Shown in pieces: positions 18,016-26,834 of a stretch of DNA of 64,000 nucleotides. Under the pieces are notes generated by a model. The model was not told the origin of the DNA, ran no database searches, and worked only from the letters and a program-made list of their open reading frames with translations. The stretch comes from JABMQW01 sp964439935 (GTDB lineage: Bacteria; Fidelibacterota; Marinisomatia; Marinisomatales; TCS56), in the NCBI GenBank assembly GCA_964439935.1, contig CAYTPW010000002.1, forward strand, positions 1 to 64,000, in the 5' to 3' direction. Position numbers and translations under genes: made by a program. The stretch's first letter is position 1. Every line of letters begins with the position of its first letter.

Positions 18016-19016
18016 TGGAGAATACAATGCAATTAGAAACGTCGTACCTTGGTTTTAAATTGAAAAATCCGGTCGTACCGTCAGCCTCCCCGTTATCCAG
18101 GGATGTGGATACGGTCAGAAAGCTGGAGGATGCCGGCGCCTCTGCGATCGTGATGTTTTCACTTTTTGAAGAACAGATCCGCCACGAGATTGATGAGATT
18201 GACCATTTTATGGAACATGGTACTGATATTTTTGCCGAGTCGCTGTCATATTTTCCTGGAGGGTACAATTTTATTAGAGGACCAGAAGCTTATCTCAAGC
18301 ATATCGGTGCACTCAAGGAGGCTGTTGACATTCCTGTAATTGCCAGCCTGAATGGCAGCACCTCCGGTGGCTGGACTGACTATTCCCAGCGAATTCAAGA
18401 AGCCGGTGCCGATGCGCTGGAACTGAACATTTATAATCCACCATCAAAGGTTGAAGAAACCAGTGTCCGGATTGAGGATGATATTGCTAATATCCTTAAA
18501 CGAGTCAAATCCCAGGTGACAATTCCGGTTGCAATGAAGCTTGGGCATTATTTCAGCGCCCTGCCAGCCCTGACCAAGCGGCTGGAAGACACCGGCGTTA
18601 ATGCCCTGGTGCTGTTTAACCGCTTTTATCAACCTGATATTGATTTGGAAAAACTGGAGGTAGTTCCCAGCGCCCATCTGAGCACTCCGGACAACCTGCG
18701 CATGCCACTGCGCTGGGTAGCCATTCTTTCGACATTGCTTAAGGTGGACCTGGGTGCAACTACCGGTGTCCATTCAGGACGGGATGTTATAAAAATGCTT
18801 ATGGCCGGTGCCGATGCGACATTTGTGTGCTCGGTTTTACTTAAAAAGGGTCCTGAGTATATCAAGACGATTCTTGATGAAATGCAAGCCTGGATGGAGG
18901 AACATGAGTACGATAGCGTCGAACAGATGAAGGGTAGTATGAGTATGAAAAATGTCGCAGACCCGGAAGCTTTCATGCGCTCCAATTATATGAAAGTATT
19001 AAATAAATATAAATAA
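18015..19016 (+). CDS. dihydroorotate dehydrogenase-like FMN-barrel protein
   Basis: A 333-residue TIM-barrel flavoprotein related to class 1 dihydroorotate dehydrogenase. Visible signs are LKNPVVPSASPLSRD at the N-terminus, IASLNGSTSGGW, and the FMN phosphate segment TTGVHSGRDVIKMLMAGAD near the C-terminus. In class 1 enzymes the catalytic Cys lies in an N-x-S-C-P-N motif; here that place reads NIYNPPSK, without Cys. It is therefore unlikely to be a normal PyrD. The start overlaps the nifJ stop, or is the ATG at 18027. The coupling suggests a role in redox chemistry next to pyruvate oxidation. Confidence 0.85.
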   Translation: MENTMQLETSYLGFKLKNPVVPSASPLSRDVDTVRKLEDAGASAIVMFSLFEEQIRHEIDEIDHFMEHGTDIFAESLSYFPGGYNFIRGPEAYLKHIGALKEAVDIPVIASLNGSTSGGWTDYSQRIQEAGADALELNIYNPPSKVEETSVRIEDDIANILKRVKSQVTIPVAMKLGHYFSALPALTKRLEDTGVNALVLFNRFYQPDIDLEKLEVVPSAHLSTPDNLRMPLRWVAILSTLLKVDLGATTGVHSGRDVIKMLMAGADATFVCSVLLKKGPEYIKTILDEMQAWMEEHEYDSVEQMKGSMSMKNVADPEAFMRSNYMKVLNKYK

Positions 19017-19110
19017 CCTGATCGACTATTCGGAAAAACTTAAAGCTGAAGCTCTAATTAAATCCCGAGCCGGACTTTCCAATAATACTTGTCCCCAGTA
19101 ATTTCTTCTG

Positions 19111-19605
19111 GTGGAATATCAAAAATCATATTTATCTCAGCAGAATGTCTGCCCGATTGGATTAATCGGTACATTGATTATTTGGACCGGATTTTATTAT
19201 GCTGGAGAATGGTTTTCAATTCCTGCCATGGCAATCCACCCCTTGGTACGGATCATCCTGATTATAATGTTTTTCATTGATGGCATGTATCTGGTGTTGG
19301 GCGGCTTGCATGCCGTTAATAAAAACGGCCGGGATGGAAAATTGGTTACAAGTGGCGTCTTCCTATTTGTTCGCCATCCCCTGTACAGCGCAATAATCTA
19401 TTCCATCACCGGACTGCTTGCGATGTTATTTTATTCTTGGGGATTATTACTGTCCGCTATCCCCCTCTCCTTTTTCTGGAGCTGGCTGGTTATCAGGGAA
19501 GAGCGCTATTTAATCCAGTATTTTGGTGAGGAATATGATAATTACTGCCGTACCACCGGACAGTTTTTCCCCTCATTTAAAAATATTAAGAATAAATTTA
19601 AATAA
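19111..19605 (+). CDS. isoprenylcysteine carboxyl methyltransferase-like membrane protein
   Basis: A 164-residue protein with four or five hydrophobic helices. The C-terminal part shows the SAM-binding signature of the ICMT/PEMT-like family: LVTSGVFLFVRHPLYSA followed by EERYLIQYFGEEYDNYC. The family methylates small or membrane substrates, and the bacterial targets are mostly unknown. The start is GTG at 19111. It lies 94 nt after the DHOD-like gene, so it may or may not share its transcript. Confidence 0.78.
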   Translation: MEYQKSYLSQQNVCPIGLIGTLIIWTGFYYAGEWFSIPAMAIHPLVRIILIIMFFIDGMYLVLGGLHAVNKNGRDGKLVTSGVFLFVRHPLYSAIIYSITGLLAMLFYSWGLLLSAIPLSFFWSWLVIREERYLIQYFGEEYDNYCRTTGQFFPSFKNIKNKFK

Positions 19606-19739
19606 GTTTGCCACATGAATTTGATAGTCGCCGCTAGTGTGACCAGGAACTCAGAAACCCATTATTAGCAAAACAATGATAATTCAGAACAATGGGCTTA
19701 GCATATTAGTTAACCGAACCAATAGCAACGGAATGTACA

Positions 19740-22424
19740 ATGAATGATACCAGTGCCAGTTTAGGATTTGAGTTTATCAAGACAGATGGTGGAATTGACG
19801 AATACCGCCTGAAGTCAAATGGCCTGACAGTGTTATTAATGGAAGAAAATACCGCTCCCGTGGTAACGTTCATGATTACTTATCATGTCGGTTCGCGAAA
19901 CGAAGCATCCGGATATACCGGCGCTACGCATATTTTAGAGCATATGATGTTCAAGGGGACGCAGAATTATAATCGCCAAAAAGGAACACGTATTGCTGAA
20001 GTACTGCAAAACCTGGGTGCCCAGATTAATGCCACCACCTGGATGGACCGTACGAATTATTATGAATTATTACCCAGCGAATTTCTCGAGGAAGGCATTA
20101 AAGTCGAAGCCGACCGCATGCGAAATGCCCACCTGTTGGACGAAGACCGACAGGCCGAAATGACGGTTGTGCGTAACGAGTTCGAGCGTGGAGAAAATGA
20201 TCCTTTTACGGCGTTGGATAAACAAATCTGGGCCACCGCTTTTCAGGCTCATCCCTACCATCATCCCACCATCGGCTGGCAGGCTGATATCGAAAATGTA
20301 TCTACAGCACGGCTGAAAGAATTTTATAATACCTATTATTGGCCTAATAATGCCACGGCTACTGTCATTGGTGATTTTGAGACCAAACAGGCCTTAAGGT
20401 TGCTCGAAAAGCATTTCGGTCAATATTCCCGGTCACCCCATGAAATACCAGAGATGTATACCATCGAACCACCCCAGGAAGGTTGCCGTCGCCTGGAGAT
20501 AAAAAGGGCAGGACAAACCGGTATTATTGGCATCGCCCATAAGAGCGTCTCAGGGCGCCACGACGATGTTTTTGCCCTGCAGCTTTTATCCAATATCCTG
20601 GGTGGTGGCAAGGCCAGCCGACTGTACCGGAAACTGGTGGAATCCGGTCTGGCAACAAATTTGTTTATGTGGGATTTTCCTCTTCGCGATGCTGGCCTTT
20701 TTATCTCCTATGTGTTTTTAACGCCCGGCACAAGACACGAGACTGTCCAGGGGATAGTCCTTGATGAATATGCTGATATAAGATTAAATGGTGTCAGCGA
20801 CGATGAAATGAAACGAGCACAGGCTCAACTGCGCTCAGCAGTTGCCTTCAGCCGCGATGGATCTTATGCAATTGCCGCCAGCCTGAATGAGACCATTGCG
20901 ATTGGTGACTGGACATTGTATACCAACCAACTGACGAAATATGCAGAAATAACCACCGCAGATGTTCAACATGCGGCTGAAATTTACCTGGTTGATAACC
21001 AGAGCACAATTGGCTGGTTTATACCTGAAAAAAATGCTAAGTCGGCACCGGTCCAAACCGGCAATCCGCATAAACCACAAAGCTGGAGTCAGGATGAAGC
21101 CAGAGCCAAGCCGTTTTCCATAAATCACAGCAGTGATAATAGCGAAAGCCAGGGAATTAAGCTTGCTACCCGGGTCGAGCATGGCGAAATCCTAAAAGGA
21201 CTGGATGTATTCTCTATTAATAATGGTGCCCGGGATATAATCACGATTACCGGGAGCCTGCTTGGTGGCGATGTTTACAGCCCGGTGAAAAATCCGCTTC
21301 TGTCAGCCATGGTTGCAGAAATGCTTGACCAGGGTACCCAGAAACGCAGTAAAGAGGAAATCAACGAATTATTGGAGTCTGTGGGTGCTCAAATCAGCTT
21401 TAGTGGGGGTAATTACCGAATCCGTTTTTTTGCCCGCTGCCTTAGGGAAGATTTATCAATGATCAGCGATCTTCTGGCAGAGCAATTACGTACTCCAGTA
21501 TTTACTGAAACCACACTTAACACTGTCAAAAAACGAATCATTGGTGAGCTTGAGCAAAATAAAGAAGACACACGTCGACAGGCACAAATAGCTTTTCTGC
21601 GTGAAATGTACCCCGCCAGACACCCTAATTATCATTTGACGATTGAAGAGGAAATCACCTACGTTGAGCAAATCAATGCACCAGAACTCGAACATTTCCA
21701 TGCCTTGGCCTATGGTCTAGGATCATTGAAACTGGTGGCTGCCGGCGCGGTAAACCATGCCGAGCTTGACGAAAACATTGGTGGTGCATTTACCGGTTGG
21801 CAAACGGTAAAGTTGGAAGCACCATCAGGTGGTCTGAGTGCACAAGAAAATCAAAGCCGGGAAATCCACCGAGCGATACCTGATAAAACAAGTGCTGATA
21901 TGTTTATTGGACAGGCAATCGGCATTGACCGTACCCATGTTGATTTCTACCCACTTATGTTAGCTATGTTTATTTTAGGCGGCAATTTTTCGGCAAGGTT
22001 GATGAGCACAGTTCGCGACCAACTTGGTTTGACCTATGGAATCAGTTCTGGTCTGGGCGGGGTGGACAATGGTAATGATGGCTATTGGTTTTCCTGGGGT
22101 ACCTTTGCTCCGAAGGCTCTTACTGCCGGAAAAAAAGCCATTATAGATCAATTAAAAAAGCTTGTTGAGACTGGCGTTAGTGCGCAGGAACTGAACAATA
22201 AAAAAACTACATTAACTGGTACATTCAAAGTTGGTCTGAGCACCACAGCAGGTCTTGCCAGCCAAATACTGAGAAATGCGGAGCGAGATCGCACAATTGA
22301 ATACTTAGATCAATACCCGGAGATCATTCGCGGCATTAAACTGGAAGAAGTAAATGGAATGGTGAAAAAATATATCGAGCTGGAAAAATTAACCTATGCT
22401 AGCGCGGGCACACTTGAGGATTAA
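19740..22424 (+). CDS. two-domain M16 zinc metallopeptidase
   Basis: An 894-residue pitrilysin-type peptidase with two M16 halves. The first half carries the inverted zinc motif HILEH (residues 64-68), with the distal Glu expected in the segment VVRNEFERGEN near 140. The second half keeps the fold (FSARLMSTVRDQLGLTYGISSG) but has no HxxEH and should be the non-catalytic half. There is no clear signal peptide. Fused M16 proteins of this type degrade peptides or processed protein ends; the location here is uncertain. Confidence 0.92.
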   Translation: MNDTSASLGFEFIKTDGGIDEYRLKSNGLTVLLMEENTAPVVTFMITYHVGSRNEASGYTGATHILEHMMFKGTQNYNRQKGTRIAEVLQNLGAQINATTWMDRTNYYELLPSEFLEEGIKVEADRMRNAHLLDEDRQAEMTVVRNEFERGENDPFTALDKQIWATAFQAHPYHHPTIGWQADIENVSTARLKEFYNTYYWPNNATATVIGDFETKQALRLLEKHFGQYSRSPHEIPEMYTIEPPQEGCRRLEIKRAGQTGIIGIAHKSVSGRHDDVFALQLLSNILGGGKASRLYRKLVESGLATNLFMWDFPLRDAGLFISYVFLTPGTRHETVQGIVLDEYADIRLNGVSDDEMKRAQAQLRSAVAFSRDGSYAIAASLNETIAIGDWTLYTNQLTKYAEITTADVQHAAEIYLVDNQSTIGWFIPEKNAKSAPVQTGNPHKPQSWSQDEARAKPFSINHSSDNSESQGIKLATRVEHGEILKGLDVFSINNGARDIITITGSLLGGDVYSPVKNPLLSAMVAEMLDQGTQKRSKEEINELLESVGAQISFSGGNYRIRFFARCLREDLSMISDLLAEQLRTPVFTETTLNTVKKRIIGELEQNKEDTRRQAQIAFLREMYPARHPNYHLTIEEEITYVEQINAPELEHFHALAYGLGSLKLVAAGAVNHAELDENIGGAFTGWQTVKLEAPSGGLSAQENQSREIHRAIPDKTSADMFIGQAIGIDRTHVDFYPLMLAMFILGGNFSARLMSTVRDQLGLTYGISSGLGGVDNGNDGYWFSWGTFAPKALTAGKKAIIDQLKKLVETGVSAQELNNKKTTLTGTFKVGLSTTAGLASQILRNAERDRTIEYLDQYPEIIRGIKLEEVNGMVKKYIELEKLTYASAGTLED

Positions 22425-22490
22425 AGATTCCAAGCCTGCAGTTGTGCGATATAGATTTTATTATAGGCGGTTATACCTAAGTCAGGGATT

Positions 22491-22967
22491 ATGATCGTAA
22501 TGGATGTTATTCTGACGGCTGCGACAACAATGAACGGATTAATTGCACGGCACCCGCGCGAGGTTGTTAATTGGTCCCGGGATTTGGCTATATTCAAGGA
22601 TCAAACGATGGGCTTTCCGGTCATTCTGGGATCAAATACGGCTGAAACACTGGCAGTTGAGTTAGAAGGAAGGCGGAATGTCATTGTTCACCGGCACGAT
22701 GATCCGGTAGCGATTATTGGCAGTCTTAAAGCCCAGCGTTGTTTTATTATCGGCGGGAGCCGCACTTACGCCCGCTTTGCTCCTTTTCTGACGCATCTTT
22801 TCCTGACCATTCATCCTAGGATCTTTACCAGGGGTATCCCTTTATTTACAGACCTGAAAACCGAGTTGGAGCTGGAGCTGATAAATATATTCCCGGTCTC
22901 GGAATCGGCCGGAATTTTCCAATACCAGTACAGATTGATAAACAGTGATAATGATCACAACCACTGA
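22491..22967 (+). CDS. DHFR/RibD C-terminal-like reductase
   Basis: A 158-residue protein of the dihydrofolate-reductase or RibD C-terminal fold. The N-terminal strand DVILTAATTMNGLIA is followed by a typical WSRDLAIFKDQTMG and VILGSNTAETL region, and CFIIGGSRTYARFAPFLTHLFLTIHP matches the NADPH-binding and closing strands of the family. Substrate is not predictable. Two ATGs (22491 and 22500) are possible. A strong terminator follows about 75 nt after the stop. Confidence 0.8.
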   Translation: MIVMDVILTAATTMNGLIARHPREVVNWSRDLAIFKDQTMGFPVILGSNTAETLAVELEGRRNVIVHRHDDPVAIIGSLKAQRCFIIGGSRTYARFAPFLTHLFLTIHPRIFTRGIPLFTDLKTELELELINIFPVSESAGIFQYQYRLINSDNDHNH

Positions 22968-23041
22968 ACACCAGCCGGATTAATTTCCATCTTAAATTTG
23001 CGATAAAAGATCTACATTAGCTAAAAGCTCTGATATATAAT

Positions 23042-23069
23042 GCCCCCGTTATCCCCCCGGGGGCTTTTT
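23042..23069 (+). terminator. Rho-independent terminator
   Basis: The stem GCCCCCG/CGGGGGC (23042-23048 and 23058-23064), with a 9-nt loop, is followed by TTTTT. It ends the plus-strand group finishing with the DHFR-like gene. Confidence 0.88.
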
Positions 23070-23215
23070 AGTTGGATCGGGAAAAGTGGATAAGAAGGTA
23101 ATCATATAGTTTTAGTATGCTTATGTAGTGTGACCCAGACAATACCAATACTATTTTAATAGCATTAGATTTAGTAATGTGCTTAATATCAATGCTAAGA
23201 TTTTTTGGAGGAATT

Positions 23216-23671
23216 TTGAAAACACATAAAATAATAATAATATCATTAATAACTGTCACGTTATTGACGCTGCTGGGTATACGTGAATATGCTTTTTTGA
23301 AAATGAATAACAATATGGATTACATTGCTGCTCAATTACAAGATAGGGAGCGTTACGACAAAGTTTGGTTTGATGCAATCTCGCGCCCAGTGGAGATAAC
23401 GGCCTATAATCCAATGCGGAACCAGACCGATGACCGTCCCTGGGAAACAGCTAGCGGACGGCGCGCATCGCTGCAATCTCTGGCCGTATCGCGGGATTTA
23501 TTAGCCACTAACGGCGGACCGTACAATTATGGCGATACCGTCTATGTTGTAGTCCCATTTATTGTTGATGATACAATGAATAAGCGTTATACGAACCGAG
23601 TAGATATATTTTTAGAACGACAGTGGGCGGCCCGTATTTGGGGGCAGAAAGTCGGCTGGGTTGCCAATTAG
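23216..23671 (+). CDS. membrane-anchored 3D-domain (double-psi barrel) protein
   Basis: About 151 residues from a TTG start at 23216, chosen because GGAGG lies 4 nt upstream; an in-frame ATG exists at 23177 without such a site. The N-terminal residues KTHKIIIISLITVTLLTLLG form one membrane helix. The rest matches the 3D domain found in MltA, YocH and Rpf-like wall enzymes: EITAYNP, AVSRDLL, YGDTVYV, then VDDTMN and RVDIF, which supply the conserved Asp residues. The likely site of action is periplasmic peptidoglycan. Catalytic activity is not certain. Confidence 0.75.
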   Translation: MKTHKIIIISLITVTLLTLLGIREYAFLKMNNNMDYIAAQLQDRERYDKVWFDAISRPVEITAYNPMRNQTDDRPWETASGRRASLQSLAVSRDLLATNGGPYNYGDTVYVVVPFIVDDTMNKRYTNRVDIFLERQWAARIWGQKVGWVAN

Positions 23672-23684
23672 GGTCCAATCAGGA

Positions 23685-24719
23685 TTAAAATCCTATATTT
23701 ATTATGGGTAAGGTTGGCTGACCACTTCCGCCGGGATTGTGGTTGATCAAACCAATCTGAACGCCGGTTAAGTGGTCGCTGTAGTTTATCAAACCGATCT
23801 GACAGCCCTTGGTTTGTTTACTTTTATTAATAACTCCAGCCTGGGCGCCATATAATTTTCCACAGTTATTAAAAAGACCATACTGCAGGCCGAAGACCCG
23901 TTCTGACTGGTTATTTAATCCACCCTGCATACCCATTAAATCGTGACTTAATTCATTAATTAAACCAATATCGACCCCGTAAACCGAGTGATTTTTTCCA
24001 AATATCAGGTTAAACCGGAAACCATAGATTTTAACAGATTCCGGTAAAAGTTGCTGAGGATAGGCAAAGGCAAATTGGATTGGAGACCAACTTTCCCTGT
24101 CCACTGGTGATGGTTGGCGCTTGGGGGTAGTCGCAAACTCATCCTTAATCTGATTAATTCCTTCCTCAAGTTTTGCTACCACAGCTATCGGCTCTGAATC
24201 TGGGTGTGATGAGAATTGCTCTGCTGGTTGCTGATTTGATAAAGGTTCATCTCTGGATAGATCGACAGCGATTTCACTCATAATCGCCAGCAAACCGTCC
24301 ACGGCTCCCTGATAATTACGGGTCACGGCCTTGATAATTTCCGATGTTTCCACATCAAACAGGCGCAGGTCGATAGCATAACTATCGCCGATTTTACCAA
24401 CAGTTCCGCCAACCATTTGCTGAACACCGAGAATCAATCCAGCCTGGACCAGACACTCATTGGTCATACAGCCGGATTGTTGAAAACCCTGTTCTTCAAG
24501 GATGGTTTCCATTTGAGTACGTTCAACCACCTGGTAGCGGCCATCCTGGACTAGAGCTGACCGCAATCGCTCGGTTAGTATTTCAGATTCCTGTTGGGTA
24601 ACACCTTTGCCCTCCAGGGTCAGAACGGCTATGGGCGTTGACAATGGAGTCGCGGTACGGGTGGTTTGCCCGGAAAGACATAAGATTGAAATTAGATAAA
24701 CTAACAGAAGATTTTTCAT
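23685..24719 (-). CDS. CsgG-like / LA_2272-repeat secreted protein
   Basis: A 344-residue exported protein with a signal peptide ending near ...ILCLSGQ. Residues about 25-160 resemble the CsgG/TolB-like assembly domain (IAVLTLEGKGVTQQE, then YQVVERTQMETILEEQGFQQSGC). The C-terminal 100 residues carry about six repeats of roughly 14 residues with the pattern G-x-Q-x-G-L-I-N, ending in LPIINIGF. That is the LA_2272 surface-repeat pattern known from Leptospira and Bacteroidetes. The combination suggests an outer-membrane or surface protein. The protein lies on the minus strand and converges on the 3D-domain gene. Confidence 0.75.
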   Translation of the reverse strand: MKNLLLVYLISILCLSGQTTRTATPLSTPIAVLTLEGKGVTQQESEILTERLRSALVQDGRYQVVERTQMETILEEQGFQQSGCMTNECLVQAGLILGVQQMVGGTVGKIGDSYAIDLRLFDVETSEIIKAVTRNYQGAVDGLLAIMSEIAVDLSRDEPLSNQQPAEQFSSHPDSEPIAVVAKLEEGINQIKDEFATTPKRQPSPVDRESWSPIQFAFAYPQQLLPESVKIYGFRFNLIFGKNHSVYGVDIGLINELSHDLMGMQGGLNNQSERVFGLQYGLFNNCGKLYGAQAGVINKSKQTKGCQIGLINYSDHLTGVQIGLINHNPGGSGQPTLPIINIGF

Positions 24720-24856
24720 TTTGCCTGAACTCAGTTTTCTTATTTAAATATGGAAGAGTAAGTCAATTACCAAGCCCGAATATTATAAATATTTGAACAG
24801 TGTGGAAGTGATTAATTTAACAAGGTGTCTGGATTGATTATGGCGATGGAAAAGGA

Positions 24857-24878
24857 AGGCCCCCAAGGATGGGGGCCT
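24857..24878 (-). terminator. Rho-independent terminator for the small secreted-protein gene
   Basis: AGGCCCCC and GGGGGCCT (24857-24864 and 24871-24878) form an 8-bp GC-rich stem with a 6-nt loop. Read on the minus strand it is followed by TCCTTTTCC. It lies 24 nt past the stop of the minus-strand gene. Confidence 0.75.
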
Positions 24879-24902
24879 GAGGGGTAGAGAGAGAGAGAAG
24901 CT

Positions 24903-25226
24903 TTATTGAAATTTTACATAATTTCGAATGTAGTCTCTAGGAGTCATATTTCCTGAATCTACCTGGTCCAGCATTTTCAGATTGACGGTCGCATAAATCG
25001 GTTCACCATAATTAAGAACAATTTCAACAATACCAAATTCAATGTTTGTATTTTCAGCTTGAAGCTTGTTAATACCATTCCAGATTGCCTGGTCTAGTGT
25101 CTGGTTAAGTTCCTTTTCGATGGTGGCAATTGTAGCCATATCAAGCGTGTCAACAGATATTGGTTTTGAATTTTCAGCACCCAGCAGCGCCACCCCCATC
25201 AAGAATGTGACCATAATATGCTTCAT
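24903..25226 (-). CDS. small secreted protein of unknown function
   Basis: The likely start is the ATG at 25226, giving 107 residues and a clean signal peptide (KHIMVTFLMGVALLGAENS). A longer reading from 25271 would place a basic, hydrophilic extension before it. The mature part is rich in Glu, Asn and Thr and holds two patches (TIATIEKELNQTLDQAIWNG and EFGIVEIVLNYGEPIYATV) that suggest a small alpha/beta fold. I do not recognise the family. A CRP-like palindrome lies about 110 nt upstream, and a terminator follows. Confidence 0.65.
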   Translation of the reverse strand: MKHIMVTFLMGVALLGAENSKPISVDTLDMATIATIEKELNQTLDQAIWNGINKLQAENTNIEFGIVEIVLNYGEPIYATVNLKMLDQVDSGNMTPRDYIRNYVKFQ

Positions 25227-25333
25227 TTGTTTAACCTGAAAATTTGTTTTTAAATTAAGTTTCATGACCATAAGACCAACCAGAGCAATAATTGGTTGTC
25301 AGATTAATTGAGAATTATTTAAATATTAAAATC

Positions 25334-25351
25334 TTGTGACGCTTATCACAA
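25334..25351. promoter_or_regulatory. CRP/FNR-family-like palindromic operator
   Basis: TTGTGA-N6-TCACAA is a perfect palindrome and contains TGTGA-N6-TCACA, the E. coli CRP consensus. It lies between the mutM stop and the minus-strand secreted-protein gene. No regulator gene of that family is in the window, and host binding rules may differ. Confidence 0.45.
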
Positions 25352-25381
25352 AGAATCGGTGGCGATATTAGAAATGGATTA

Positions 25382-26197
25382 TTACTTCTGGCATTTAGGG
25401 CAAAGATACGTTCCTCTCTGGGCGACACGAATTTTAATTATTGAGGTCTGACATCGTGGGCAGGGGCGGTCTTTGCGGTCAAAAACCTGCAATTGATTTA
25501 CAAATTCACCAGTTGAATTATCACCAAAGGCAAAATTAATGATTGTAGTGCCATTCTGTTCAATGCTGAGTAGCAGTATTTCCCGGATCGCAGAATGAAG
25601 CTTGCGAATTTTTGTTGCACCAATCCGGCCACTACTGGTTTGCGGGTGGATTTTTGCTGCCCACAATGCCTCGTCGACGTAAATATTTCCAAGGCCGGCT
25701 ATGAATGCTTGATCCAGCAGCAGGGGTTTTATTTTTCTGTTTGATTTCTTCAACTGGGTGATTAGCCAAAGGGCAGTAAAATTACCCTCTAAAGGTTCAA
25801 CTCCAAGTTTTTCTTCGAGGAAGTCCAAACTCTCAGAATAATAAAAACGACCGAATTTGCGATAATCCTTGAAATATAATTTTGTCCCATCGCTAAAAAT
25901 GATTGTTGCCGTAATGTGACGAGATTTATCTTCGGGACCCAGACGCGCTAGCAGCCGACCGGTCATTCGCAAGTGGATTAAGAGGTATCCGCTACTTAGC
26001 TCCATTATAATGTATTTACCACGCCGGCGGACGCCAAGGATATTTTGGCTCACAATAAGCCGGTTAAAGTCAGGAGGTGAATGAGTCGCCAACACTTTCG
26101 GGTAATTAGCAGCGGTTTCAACCGCTTTGATTGTTTTACCAATAACCAACGGGCGAATTGATCGGACAACAGTTTCTACTTCGGGTAATTCTGGCAT
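25382..26197 (-). CDS. mutM: formamidopyrimidine-DNA glycosylase
   Basis: A 271-residue base-excision repair enzyme that removes 8-oxoguanine and ring-opened purines and nicks the strand. It begins MPELPEVETV, which gives the catalytic Pro2 and Glu3. A conserved Lys is Lys61 in RRGKYIIMEL. The C-terminal zinc finger is C246-x2-C249 and C266-x2-C269. The length is standard for Fpg. The Nei alternative is less likely because MPELPEVE is the Fpg form. Confidence 0.96.
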   Translation of the reverse strand: MPELPEVETVVRSIRPLVIGKTIKAVETAANYPKVLATHSPPDFNRLIVSQNILGVRRRGKYIIMELSSGYLLIHLRMTGRLLARLGPEDKSRHITATIIFSDGTKLYFKDYRKFGRFYYSESLDFLEEKLGVEPLEGNFTALWLITQLKKSNRKIKPLLLDQAFIAGLGNIYVDEALWAAKIHPQTSSGRIGATKIRKLHSAIREILLLSIEQNGTTIINFAFGDNSTGEFVNQLQVFDRKDRPCPRCQTSIIKIRVAQRGTYLCPKCQK

Positions 26198-26834
26198 AAT
26201 TGTCGTTTAGCAGATATAATTGGTAATCAACCAACATGGTAATAATGGGTGATAATTTACATACAGCCCGGCAAGAGTTAAATCGTGGTAATTGCGAAAA
26301 GAGACAAGGAGCACGTATAATATGATATAATTATCTAGCCGTTGCGAAATATCAATATGATTGGCCGGGTGATACCAGGGGCAGGTACGAATTATAATAT
26401 TAAGTGTTTCAATGAGCAACCCGATTCTATTTGTAGGATGGCACGCCGGTTCACACTTGATCCATATGCTGGGTAATTTACCAGGGTAACTACTGGTATT
26501 TCTAACTTTGATTTGTCAGTTTGGTTTGTTTAACAATTGGGGCTTAGTGCTTTGATTATAAAGTAAATAAAAGTATTTTCGGTACAAATTGTCCGTGCTT
26601 ACACTTGGTTAATCCATAATTACACAACACCCTTACGGCACAACGAATCGATCACTCCAGCCAAACATCTTACATGCTGCGACAACCACCCATCCGTACC
26701 CGTCAATCGTATCAATTTCAATACCAAGGTAAACAGCCAGAACAATCCGTGACTACGAATCAGGACCTATGCCTGTTGTAGTAGATTTAAATAACAACGT
26801 TATCATAATCAACAATTATGAAAGGAATTTCAAA
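26198..26834. other. gene-free gap
   Basis: About 640 nt between mutM and the large secreted-protein gene. I see no gene, tRNA or terminator. TACCAG/CTGGTA (26479-26484 and 26493-26498) is a short inverted repeat. From about 26605 to 26770 the plus strand is C- and A-rich and G-poor, unlike the AT-rich spacers elsewhere; it may be the leader of the next gene. Confidence 0.35.

Noticed and set aside
26207..26419. 70-codon minus-strand ORF upstream of mutM
   Set aside because: It has low-complexity content with no motif or ribosome-binding site, and lies in the AT-rich spacer.
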